Assembly (NCBI RefSeq): GCF_000022145.1
Contig: NC_011891.1
Coordinates: 3,950,501-4,014,500, forward strand
Length of the DNA stretch: 64,000 nucleotides
Reading direction: 5' to 3'
Source of the DNA: Anaeromyxobacter dehalogenans 2CP-1
GTDB lineage: Bacteria; Myxococcota; Myxococcia; Myxococcales; Anaeromyxobacteraceae
In this document: positions 52,558-60,355 of the stretch, one piece after another
Layout: every line of letters starts with the position of its first letter
Position numbering within the stretch: the first letter of the stretch is position 1
Notes under the pieces: generated by a model
Told to the model about the DNA's origin: nothing
Database searches by the model: none
The model's input: only the letters and a program-made list of their open reading frames with translations
Position numbers and translations under genes: made by a program

Positions 52558-54376
52558 ACGGCCAGATCAGCGGGACGCCCAGGGTGAGCAGCGCCACGAT
52601 CGCGAGCGTGAGCGGGGTCCCCACGCGCACGAAGTCCGAGAAGCGGTACCGGCCCGCCCCGTAGACCAGCATCGACGCCGGCTCGAGCGGGGTCACGAAC
52701 GAGCAGGAGCCGGCCAGCGTCACGCCGATCGCGAACGGGCGCGGGTCCACGCCGAGCCGGTGCGCCGCGGCGACGGCGATGGGCAGCATCACCAGCGCGG
52801 CGGCCTGGTTGCTCATGGGCGCGGAGAGCACGATGGTGAGCACCACCAGCGCGAGCAGCACGCCGCGCGGGCCCGCCGCCGCCCCCGCCTCCGCCAGCCG
52901 CTCCCCGAGCAGCCGCCCCGCGCCGCTCGCCTCCATCGCGAGGCCGAGCGCAAGCATCGACCCCACCAGCAGCACCACGCGCCAGTCCACCCGCAGCGCA
53001 CGCCGCGCGTCCACGCAGCCGGTGAAGATCATCGCGAGCAGCCCGGCCAGCCCGGCCACCGCCATGGGCAGCAGGCCGGCGGTGCCCACCGCCAGCGCGC
53101 CGAGGAAGATCGCCGCCGCGAGCAGCGCCTTGCGCCGGCGCAGCGGCTCCGCGTCCACGCCGCTCAGGACGAGGAGCACGCCGCCGTCGGCGAGGGCGCG
53201 GACGCGCTCCCGCAGGCCGCGCAGCAGCAGCAGGTCGCCCGCGGCGATGGGGAGCGCGGCGATGGACGCGGCGCGGCGGCGGCCGCCCGCGAGGAGCTGC
53301 AGCTTGGTGAGGCGCTGCACGGCGGGGCGGCGGTGGATGCCCAGCACCTCCAGCCCGAGCTGCGCCCCGAGGTCCGCGTCGGCGACCACCTTGCCGGCCA
53401 GCCGCGAGCCGGGCGGCACCGACGCCTCCACCACCACCGGCGCGTCCGGCGCGCCGGGCGCGCGCGCCGGCGCGGACTCCGCCGTGGCGCCGGGCGGCGT
53501 GCCGCCGGTGCCGAGCGCCACCCCGGGCGCGCCCGCGGCCTCGACGATCTCCTCCCGGCGCCCCTCCACCACCACGCGGTCCTCCGGCGCCAGCACCGCC
53601 CCCGGGTCGGGAGGCCGCGGCTCGCCCCGGCGCACCACCGCCACCGGCCGCGCGCCGATGGTCGGCGCCACCTCCGAGAGCGGCTGGCCCACGTGCGGCG
53701 AGCCCGCCGGCACCGCCACCTCCGACAGGTAGGCGCGCTCCGGCACCGCGTCGGGCACCACCGGGCGCGCCCCGCGCCGGAGCAAGGGGCGCGCGAGCAG
53801 CGCGACCAGCGCGATGCCCACCACGGCGATGGGCAGCCCGAGCGGCGCGAGCTCCACCACCCCGATCCGCCCCAGCCCGGAGCGCGCCATGGCCGCGCTC
53901 ATCACCAGGTTGGTGGAGGTGCCGAACAGGAGCACCGTGCCGCCCAGCATCGAGGCGTACGCCATGGGCAGGAGCACGTCGCGCTTCGACAGGCCGACGC
54001 GCTGCGCGCCGCTCACCGCCACCGGGAGGAACGCGGCGGCGGTCACGGTGTTCGAGACGAAGGCGGAGAACGCGGCCACGGTGACCAGCAGCGCGACCAG
54101 GAACGCGACCGGGCCGAACCGGCCGAGCACGGTGAGCCGCTCCCCCACCGCGTTCACCACCCCGGTGGCGGCGAGCCCCTGCGTCATCGCGAGCAGCGTG
54201 AAGATGAAGATCACCGTGTCGTCGGAGAACCCCGAGAACGCCTGCTTCGGCGTGAGCACGCGCGTCGCCGCGAGCAGGCACACCACGAGCAGCGAGGTGA
54301 CCTCGACCGGGACCCACTCGGTCCAGAAGAGCACCAGCGCGAGGAGCACCGTGCCGAGCACCAGGGCCGCCGCCAC
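52547..54376 (-). CDS. SLC13-family permease with RCK_C-type domains
   Basis: A 609-residue membrane transporter of the SLC13/DASS/ArsB-like family. About five helices from residue 5 to 190 carry FSDDTVIFIFTLLAMTQGLAATG and FVSNTVTAAAFLPVAVSGAQ (SNT motif). Two cytosolic TrkA-C-like domains follow at about 210-280 and 310-400, then a second set of helices with APMSNQAAALVMLPIAVA (SNQ) and SCSFVTPLEPASMLVYG. These repeats form the ion/anion sites. The likely cargo is a carboxylate, sulfate or phosphate with Na+. The GTG start has no strong ribosome site. Confidence 0.88.
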   Translation of the reverse strand: MAAALVLGTVLLALVLFWTEWVPVEVTSLLVVCLLAATRVLTPKQAFSGFSDDTVIFIFTLLAMTQGLAATGVVNAVGERLTVLGRFGPVAFLVALLVTVAAFSAFVSNTVTAAAFLPVAVSGAQRVGLSKRDVLLPMAYASMLGGTVLLFGTSTNLVMSAAMARSGLGRIGVVELAPLGLPIAVVGIALVALLARPLLRRGARPVVPDAVPERAYLSEVAVPAGSPHVGQPLSEVAPTIGARPVAVVRRGEPRPPDPGAVLAPEDRVVVEGRREEIVEAAGAPGVALGTGGTPPGATAESAPARAPGAPDAPVVVEASVPPGSRLAGKVVADADLGAQLGLEVLGIHRRPAVQRLTKLQLLAGGRRRAASIAALPIAAGDLLLLRGLRERVRALADGGVLLVLSGVDAEPLRRRKALLAAAIFLGALAVGTAGLLPMAVAGLAGLLAMIFTGCVDARRALRVDWRVVLLVGSMLALGLAMEASGAGRLLGERLAEAGAAAGPRGVLLALVVLTIVLSAPMSNQAAALVMLPIAVAAAHRLGVDPRPFAIGVTLAGSCSFVTPLEPASMLVYGAGRYRFSDFVRVGTPLTLAIVALLTLGVPLIWPFTR

Positions 54377-54392
54377 GCGCCGTCCCCCTCGC

Positions 54393-54827
54393 TCACGCGC
54401 CGGCGGGCGCGGCCGCGTCGCCGGCGCTCCGGTCGCGCACGAACTGGAGCACCACCAGCGCCACCACGTGATCGAGCTCGACCTCCATGCGGCGGACGTC
54501 GGCGGGCTCGACGCCCTCCGGCCCCGCCACCCAGGCGTCGAGCAGGCACTCGCGGAGCAGCCCGAGCTCGCCGATCACCTCCACGAGATCGAACCCCTGC
54601 GAGACCCGCTCGATGGCGTGGTGGTGCCCGAACGCGTCCCGCTCCTCGTCGGGCGCGCCGCCGTGGTCGAGGCGGTCGGCCAGCCACCGCAGCAGCTCCG
54701 GCACCTGGTCGAAGAGCGCCGGCCCGGGCGCCTGCGCCGCGCTGGCGAGCGTCCGCACCCCCGCCTCCCAGGTGGCCAGCACCTCGTCCTGGGTCTCCCG
54801 GATCCGCTCCGCCAGCCGGCTCCCCAC
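54393..54827 (-). CDS. RsbRD-N-like stand-alone domain protein
   Basis: A 144-residue helical protein matching what I know of the RsbRD_N domain, usually found at the front of stress-signalling or histidine-kinase proteins: RIRETQDEVLATWEAGVRTLA, LFDQVPELLRWLADRL, HHHAIERVSQGFDLVEVIGELGLLRECLLDAW, and ELDHVVALVVLQFVRDR. No kinase or output domain follows. The GTG at 54827 has GAGGAGG 7 bp upstream, which decides the start over GTG 54857. It may work with a separate kinase. It is 16 bp before the SLC13-type gene on the same strand. Confidence 0.72.
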   Translation of the reverse strand: MGSRLAERIRETQDEVLATWEAGVRTLASAAQAPGPALFDQVPELLRWLADRLDHGGAPDEERDAFGHHHAIERVSQGFDLVEVIGELGLLRECLLDAWVAGPEGVEPADVRRMEVELDHVVALVVLQFVRDRSAGDAAAPAGA

Positions 54828-54894
54828 GCGCGCACCTCCTCGGCAGAGGATGTCCACGCGGCGCCGCCCGCGTCGCCGGGTCCCGGGCGATGGC

Positions 54895-55620
54895 TCAGCG
54901 GGGGGCGGAACGGCCGGGGCCGAGCTCGCCCGCGAGCGCCTGCAGCGCCTCGCGCGTCCCGGGGCCGTCGAGCGCGCGCGCCGGGGCGCGCTGGAGCAGC
55001 GCCGCGGCCAGCTCGGCGGAGCCGTCCAGCCAGGCGCTCACGCCGAGCGACGGGCTCCCCTCCTCGCCCAGCAGCACCAGGCCCGCGTGCGCCCGCCAGG
55101 TCTCCACCCGGACCTCGCGGATCCGCGTCCACCGGAGCAGCGCGGCGGGGCGGCCGCGCAGGCGCAGCTCGAGGCCGTCCTCGCCGAGGCGGAAGGCGCG
55201 GCCGGAGCGCAGCGCGCTCGCGACCAGGAACACCACCCCCAGCGCGACGAGGCCCGCCAGGCCGAGGCCGGCCGCGCCGGGTTGCTCGCGCACCGCGCGC
55301 ACGGCCACCGCGCCGAGCGCGGGCGCGAGCAGGAGCGGGAACGCGAGCCGGCGGGCGATGCCGGCGCGCAGGAGGGCGGCGCCGGACGCGTGGCGCGGCG
55401 CCCGGGCCCGCGGCGGCCGGCGCACCGCGACCATCAGCAGCGCGAACCAGCCGAAGAGCGCCGCGGCCTGCGCGGCGAGCGCGACGTCCGCGCGCCCGTC
55501 GCCACGCCCCCACAGCACCGCCGCGCCCACCACGAGCGCGACCGCCGCGACGGACAGCGCCAGGCGCCGGTTCTCCTTCCAGGGGGGCCAGGCGGCGCGG
55601 CGGCGGCGGGCGAGCGGCAT
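54895..55620 (-). CDS. Membrane protein with PH-like domain
   Basis: A 241-residue protein with four likely membrane helices (about 20-38, 45-68, 82-108, 115-138), then a C-terminal PH-type half (GLELRLRGRPAALLRWTRIREVRVETWRAHAGLVLLG...). This is the layout of many small bacterial membrane-associated PH-domain proteins (bPH type). It ends with an Ala-rich helix. Function is unknown. The ATG at 55620 lacks a clear Shine-Dalgarno. It is divergent from the gene at 55681. Confidence 0.68.
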   Translation of the reverse strand: MPLARRRRAAWPPWKENRRLALSVAAVALVVGAAVLWGRGDGRADVALAAQAAALFGWFALLMVAVRRPPRARAPRHASGAALLRAGIARRLAFPLLLAPALGAVAVRAVREQPGAAGLGLAGLVALGVVFLVASALRSGRAFRLGEDGLELRLRGRPAALLRWTRIREVRVETWRAHAGLVLLGEEGSPSLGVSAWLDGSAELAAALLQRAPARALDGPGTREALQALAGELGPGRSAPR

Positions 55621-55680
55621 GGGCGCGGAGTCTAGCAGCCGCGGTTCCCGGTCCGGCATGGAACGTGGCAAGCTGCCGCC

Positions 55681-56226
55681 ATGGAAGCGGCGCTGAACCG
55701 GCTCGAGGCCCGGGTCCTCGTGTACGTGATGGAGCACGTCCCCGCCGCGGGCGGCGGGCGCGCGGTCGAGGTCGCGCTCGACCCGGAGGGCCCGCCGGCC
55801 GTGTTCGCGTCGGCACCGCTCGCGCCCAGCCCGGGCGCGGCGGTGGTGTTCACGCTCGGCCGGACCGGCCGCCGCGTGGTCGCCACGCTCACCGACGCGG
55901 ACCCGATGGTGGTCGGCACGCTGCTCGCGCGCGTGGAGCGGGTGGCGCCCTTCGGCGACGCGGTCCGGATCCTCCCGTTCGCCGACCCCGCGCTGGCGGA
56001 GGCCGGGCGCGCCGGGGTGGCGCTGCTCCCGCCGAGCGCCGGCCGCTGGTTCCCGGACCTGCCGGACGCGATCCGCTTCGACGCGGAGCTGGTGCAGGTG
56101 TCGATGGCCGCGTTCCTCTCGCCGCATGAGCTCGCGGAGGCGCAGGCCCACGGCCCGGCGGCGCTGCTGGCCGCGTTCGGGCGCGGCGAGCGCGACCTCA
56201 TCCGCTTCGGCGCGCGCCCGCGCTAG
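55681..56226 (+). CDS. Hypothetical protein
   Basis: A 181-residue soluble protein of unknown family. The N-terminal part has LNRLEARVLVYVMEHVPAAGG and PGAAVVFTLGRTGRRVVATL. The C-terminal part has LLPPSAGRWFPDLPDAIRFDAELVQVSMAAFLSPHELAEA. The last segment faintly resembles suppressor-of-fused (SUFU-like) domains, but I would not assign it. It starts at an ATG. Its stop overlaps the end of the convergent deacetylase gene by 4 bp. Confidence 0.6.
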   Translation: MEAALNRLEARVLVYVMEHVPAAGGGRAVEVALDPEGPPAVFASAPLAPSPGAAVVFTLGRTGRRVVATLTDADPMVVGTLLARVERVAPFGDAVRILPFADPALAEAGRAGVALLPPSAGRWFPDLPDAIRFDAELVQVSMAAFLSPHELAEAQAHGPAALLAAFGRGERDLIRFGARPR

Positions 56227-57197
56227 GCCGCCGGCAGCCCCGCCAGCGCCCGCACCACCTGCACCACGCCCTGGCCCAGCCGCGGCGGGACGTAGCCGCC
56301 CTCCAGCACCGCCGCGATCCGGTCGCAGCCCGCGGCGGCGCACCGCGCCAGCAGCGTCCGCGTCATCGCGTGCAGGTCGGCGGGCTCGAGGTGCAGGCCG
56401 CCCTCCGGGTCGCCCTCCAGCGGGTCGAAGCCGGCCGAGAGCAGCACCAGGTCCGGCTGGAACTCGGCGAGCGCCGCCGCCAGCCCCTCCTCGAAGAGCC
56501 GACGCTGCTCGGGGGCGCGCGTGCCGTGCGGCACCGCCACGTTGCGGGTGGTCCCCTCGCCCGCGCCGGCGCCGCGCTCCTCCGGCGCGCCGGTGTGCGG
56601 GTAGTGCGGCCACAGGTGCACCGAGAGCACGTAGACGGCGGGGTCCTCCCAGAAGATGGACTGCGTGCCGTCGCAGTGGTGGACGTCCCAGTCCACCACG
56701 AGCACCCGCCGCGCCAGCCCCGCCGCCTGGACCGCGCGCGCCGCGATCGCGACGTTGTTGAGCAGGCAGTACCCGCCGCCGCGGTCCGCCCAGGCGTGGT
56801 GGCCCGGCGGCCGGACCAGCGCGAACGCCGCCCCCGCCTCGCCGCGCGCCACCCGCTCGGCCGCCTCGATGGCCGCGCCGGCGGCGGCCACCGCCGCGCG
56901 CCAGGAGCCCGCCGACACCGGCGTCTCCGGCTCGAGCCAGTCGAGCATCCGGGTGCGCGCCGCCGCCTCCACGTGGGCGCGCACGCGGGCGAGGTGCCCG
57001 GGGGTGTGGACGCGCAGCAGCGCCTGCTCGGTCGCCCGCGCCGCCTCGACGCGCACCAGCACGTCCGGCCCGAGCGCGGCATCCTCCGCGAGCGCCTCCA
57101 GCGCGGCCTCGAGCCGCGCCAGGCGCTCCGGGTGTCCGGGGCCGGGATCGTGGGCCTGGCAGTCGGGGTGTGAGACGAGGAGGACGCGCCGAGGCAT
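56223..57197 (-). CDS. HDAC-family deacetylase
   Basis: A 324-residue acetoin-utilisation/HDAC-type deacetylase with the full set of motifs: LVRPPGHHAWADRGGGYCLLNN (His pair), VVDWDVHHCDGTQ (zinc Asp and His, with the second His present), LLSAGFDPLEGDPEG (third zinc Asp) and VLEGGY (catalytic Tyr). Members remove acetyl groups from lysines or acetylpolyamines. It is the canonical counterpart of the HDAC-like fusion at 1248. A possible target class is acetylated enzymes such as Acs, but this is speculation. The ATG at 57197 was chosen because it starts just before VLLVSHPD. Confidence 0.92.
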   Translation of the reverse strand: MPRRVLLVSHPDCQAHDPGPGHPERLARLEAALEALAEDAALGPDVLVRVEAARATEQALLRVHTPGHLARVRAHVEAAARTRMLDWLEPETPVSAGSWRAAVAAAGAAIEAAERVARGEAGAAFALVRPPGHHAWADRGGGYCLLNNVAIAARAVQAAGLARRVLVVDWDVHHCDGTQSIFWEDPAVYVLSVHLWPHYPHTGAPEERGAGAGEGTTRNVAVPHGTRAPEQRRLFEEGLAAALAEFQPDLVLLSAGFDPLEGDPEGGLHLEPADLHAMTRTLLARCAAAGCDRIAAVLEGGYVPPRLGQGVVQVVRALAGLPAA

Positions 57198-57384
57198 GGT
57201 TCGGCGCGCACCATACTCCCGGCGAGCGGGCGGGGGAACCCCGGCCGGCCCGTGCGCCCAGTTCACTGTCCGTCACACTGGCCCTCCGCCGGTCCCACCG
57301 GACCGCCCACGATCGGGTCGCCACGCCGAGGGCGCTCGACGCCGCCGCGCGGCGGTGCGCCTGCTGGGGAGCCGGAGGTGGCCC

Positions 57385-58056
57385 ATGGGCGTCCCCTTCA
57401 CCTCGCAGCAGCTCCTGGACGCGTTCGAGCAGTTCAACCGCGCGATCTGGCCCATGCCGCTCGTCGCCTACGCGCTCGCGCTCCTCGCGCTGGTGCTCGC
57501 GGTGCGCGGCGGGCGGGGCGCCAGCGCCGCGACCGCGCTCGTGCTCGCGTTCCTGTGGGCCGCGGCGGCCGCCTTCCACGCGAGCGCCCTCGCGCGCGTG
57601 TCCTCGCTCGCGCCGGCGTTCGCCGCGGCGTTCGTGGTGCAGGCGGTGCTGTTCGCGATGGCCTCGGCGCGCGGCTGGCTGTCGTTCCACGCCCGGCCCG
57701 GCGGGCTCACCACCGCCGGCCTGTCGCTCATGCTCTACGCGGCGGCCGTCTACCCGCTCGTCGGCGCGCTCGCCGGGCACGCCTACCCGCGCGCGCCCGC
57801 GTTCGGCGTCACGCCCTGCCCGAACACGATGTTCACGCTCGGGCTCCTGCTGCTCACCGACCGCCCGGTGCCGCGCCGCCTGCTGGTGATCCCGTTCCTG
57901 TGGTCGCTCGTGGGCATCCCGGCCGCGCTCGACCTGGGCATGACCGAGGACCTCCCGCTGCCGTTCACCGGCGTGCTCGCCACCGGCCTGCTGCTCGGCC
58001 GCGATCGCCCGCGGGTCCACCGCCGCCCCGCGGCCGGGGGCGCGGGCGCGCGTTGA
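57385..58056 (+). CDS. DUF6064-type membrane protein
   Basis: A 223-residue protein with about six membrane helices between residues 20 and 205. It begins FTSQQLLDAFEQFNRAIWPMPLVAYALALLAL and has the polar mid-stretch VTPCPNTMFTLGLLLL with PCPNTMFT, as in DUF6064 proteins. Function is unknown. GGAGG lies about 6 bp before the ATG. It is divergent from the deacetylase and 32 bp before ppnP on the same strand. Confidence 0.75.
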   Translation: MGVPFTSQQLLDAFEQFNRAIWPMPLVAYALALLALVLAVRGGRGASAATALVLAFLWAAAAAFHASALARVSSLAPAFAAAFVVQAVLFAMASARGWLSFHARPGGLTTAGLSLMLYAAAVYPLVGALAGHAYPRAPAFGVTPCPNTMFTLGLLLLTDRPVPRRLLVIPFLWSLVGIPAALDLGMTEDLPLPFTGVLATGLLLGRDRPRVHRRPAAGGAGAR

Positions 58057-58088
58057 CCGGCGCGAACGCCGCGTGCTTCCATCCGGCC

Positions 58089-58370
58089 ATGCTCACGCAC
58101 AAGACGTTCTTCGAGGGTCAGGTCCAGAGCATCGGGTTCGAGCGCAACGGCCGCCGGCAGACCGCCGGCGTGGTGGACGTGGGCGAGTTCCACTTCGGCA
58201 CCGAGGCGCCGGAGCGCATGACCGTGGTCTCGGGCGAGCTGTGGGCGCGCCTGCCGGGCGAGGCCGGGTTCCGCGCCTTCCCCGCCGGCACCTGCTTCGA
58301 GATCCCGGGCCGGAGCGGCTTCGACGTGAAGGCGACCGCGCCGGCGGCCTACGTCTGTGAATTTCTGTAG
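58089..58370 (+). CDS. ppnP: Pyrimidine/purine nucleoside phosphorylase PpnP
   Basis: A 93-residue single-domain cupin of the PpnP family (formerly DUF1255), which phosphorolyses several nucleosides to bases and ribose-1-phosphate. Matching parts are FFEGQVQSIGFERNGRRQTAGVVDVGEFHFGTEAPERMTV, ELWARLPG and the closing VKATAPAAYVCEFL. The length is exactly the family size. The ATG at 58089 is used. It may share a message with the DUF6064 gene. Confidence 0.9.
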   Translation: MLTHKTFFEGQVQSIGFERNGRRQTAGVVDVGEFHFGTEAPERMTVVSGELWARLPGEAGFRAFPAGTCFEIPGRSGFDVKATAPAAYVCEFL

Positions 58371-58415
58371 CGCGCAACCGCGCCCTCGCCCCGCCGGGCG
58401 GAGCTCGCCGCGGCG

Positions 58416-58886
58416 CTAGCTCCCGCGCGCCGGGCTCGAGCGCGCGCCGCGCAGCAGCTCCTTCACGACGTGCGCGCCGAGCGCGCGCAGCCCGTCCTCG
58501 AGCAGCGCGCGGCCCGGCCCGGCCGCGAGCGTGGCGCGCATCGACTCCGGGGCGATGCCGATCTCCAGATCGAGCCGGACCAGCGCGGCGGAGACCGCCG
58601 GCGTCGAGGGCGCCGGCCGGGCGCGGCCGCCGCGCGTCACCACGCCCGCGGAGAGCCGGTCCATGAGCGCGTCCTCCGAGGTGCGCGGCCCCTGCGCGTC
58701 GCGGAGCGCGTCGGACACCCCGGCGTAGAGCTCGTCGAGCGCCGCCGGCGCGGCGAGCGCGCGCGAGAGCCGGTCGGTGGCCTCCTCCTCGTCCACGCCG
58801 CGCGCGGCGGCGTACGTGGGCACGAGGAGGCGCACGAGGTCCTTGCGCGGCAGGACGCCGGGGAGGCGGCGGGAGAAGTGGGCCAC
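58416..58886 (-). CDS. Hypothetical protein
   Basis: A 156-residue soluble protein I do not recognise. It is helix-rich: PRKDLVRLLVPTYAAARGVDEEEATDRLSRALAA, then ALMDRLSAGVVTRGGRARPAP and a last part with LDLEIGIAPESMRATLAAGPGRALLEDGLRALGAHVVKELLRG. The first half hints at a small DNA- or protein-binding helical bundle. It starts at GTG and points left toward ppnP. The 126-bp gap to the lipoprotein gene shows no clear element. Confidence 0.58.
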   Translation of the reverse strand: MAHFSRRLPGVLPRKDLVRLLVPTYAAARGVDEEEATDRLSRALAAPAALDELYAGVSDALRDAQGPRTSEDALMDRLSAGVVTRGGRARPAPSTPAVSAALVRLDLEIGIAPESMRATLAAGPGRALLEDGLRALGAHVVKELLRGARSSPARGS

Positions 58887-59012
58887 ACGACACAGTTAGC
58901 ACGCGCCGGCCGCGACCGCAGCCCGCCCCCGGCGCGCCCCGGGCGTGGCCGCGCCCGTCACATCGCCCGCGCCGGCGCATCGGTCCGGGGAGCCCCTTCA
59001 CGTGAGGTGACC

Positions 59013-60254
59013 ATGGCCCCCGCCGCGCGCCCGACCCCTGCCCGTCCGTTCCCGATCGCGCTGCTCGCCGCCGCGGCCGTCGCCGCCGCCGGCTGCCAGC
59101 ACGCGCCGGCCGCGCCGGGCGCCGCCGCGAGCCCGGCTGCGCCCGCCGTCGTGGCGGCCGCTGGCGGCGCCGCGCCCGAGGATCCCGGCGACCCCGGCCT
59201 CCCCTACCTGCGCGCCTGGCTCGCCGCCCGCGAGGGCGATGCCGACGGCGCCCTGGCGCTGCTCCGGTCGCTGGACGAGGCCGGCTGGTCGAACGGGATG
59301 GATCCCGTCGACTTTCCCGAGCTGGCCGGGCGGCCCGAGCTGGAGGCCCTCGCGGCCCGGTTCGCCGCGCGGGTCCCCAGGACGCCGCACGCGCCGCTCG
59401 CGGCCACGCTCTCCGAGCCGGGGCTGGTGGCGGAGGGCATCGCGGCCGACCCGCGCGACGACGCGCTCTACGTCGGGAGCATGCGGCTCCGGAAGATCGT
59501 GCGGGTCGATCCGGGCGGATCGACCCGCGACCTCGTGACGGGCGGGGTGGACCAGGTGCTGGGGATCAAGGTGGACGCCGCGCGCGGCCTGCTCTGGGCG
59601 GCCTCCCTCGCACGCGCCGACGCGGCCACCGGGACGCCGGCGCGCACCCGCCTCCTCGCGTTCGACCTCGCCACCGGCGCCGCGCGGCGGAGCGCCGGGC
59701 TCGACGGGCCGGGCCACATGCTGAACGACCTCGCCGTCGCCGAGGACGGGACGGTGTACGTGACCGACAGCGAGGGCGGCGAGGTGTGGCGCCTCGATCC
59801 CGGCGCCGCCGCGCTGGTGGCCGCCGGCGGCGGGCGGCGCTGGGTGTACGCGAACGGCATCGCCTTCGCCGAGGGCCGCCTCCTCGTCGCCGACGCGACC
59901 GGCCTGTGGGACCTGCCGCGCGACGGCGGCGCGCCTCGCCGCCTGCGCGGCCCCGGCCGCTTCCCGCTGACCGGCATCGACGGCCTCTCCGCCGCGGGAC
60001 GGACGCTCGTCGCCGTCCAGAACGGCGCCGGCTTGCCGCGCATCGTCCGCCTCGAGCTCGAGCCCGGCGCCGCCGGCGTCCGGACGGCCGAGGTGCTCGA
60101 GACCGCCAACCCCGGCTGGCACGTGCCCACCACCGGCGCCCTGCTGCCGGGCGCGTTCGTCTACATCGGCAACAGCCACGTGGACGGGTGGAAGGACGGG
60201 AAGCTCGCGCCCGCCGGGATGGAGCCGACGCGGATCTACCGGCTGGCGCGGTGA
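59013..60254 (+). CDS. SMP-30/NHL-like beta-propeller lipoprotein
   Basis: A 413-residue predicted lipoprotein (lipobox AAAGC, Cys28). A helical segment (about 55-110) precedes a propeller-like domain built of repeated strands: ADPRDDALYVGSMRLRKIVRVDP, DGTVYVTDSEGGEVWRLDP, EGRLLVADATGLWDLPRD and GIDGLSAAGRTLVAVQNG. This matches SMP-30/gluconolactonase or NHL-type folds, which bind metal and can hydrolyse lactones. No catalytic assignment is made. The ATG at 59013 follows GAGGTG. It lies just before dnaE but with a gap that probably holds a separate promoter. Confidence 0.78.
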   Translation: MAPAARPTPARPFPIALLAAAAVAAAGCQHAPAAPGAAASPAAPAVVAAAGGAAPEDPGDPGLPYLRAWLAAREGDADGALALLRSLDEAGWSNGMDPVDFPELAGRPELEALAARFAARVPRTPHAPLAATLSEPGLVAEGIAADPRDDALYVGSMRLRKIVRVDPGGSTRDLVTGGVDQVLGIKVDAARGLLWAASLARADAATGTPARTRLLAFDLATGAARRSAGLDGPGHMLNDLAVAEDGTVYVTDSEGGEVWRLDPGAAALVAAGGGRRWVYANGIAFAEGRLLVADATGLWDLPRDGGAPRRLRGPGRFPLTGIDGLSAAGRTLVAVQNGAGLPRIVRLELEPGAAGVRTAEVLETANPGWHVPTTGALLPGAFVYIGNSHVDGWKDGKLAPAGMEPTRIYRLAR

Positions 60255-60355
60255 GCGCGCGCGAACGACCTGCGACGGCGCGGAATTCCCTCTTTTCCGC
60301 TGCCCACTTCCGGCGCCTTCCGCCTGTCACCCCCGCCTGCTAGACATCGGGCCCG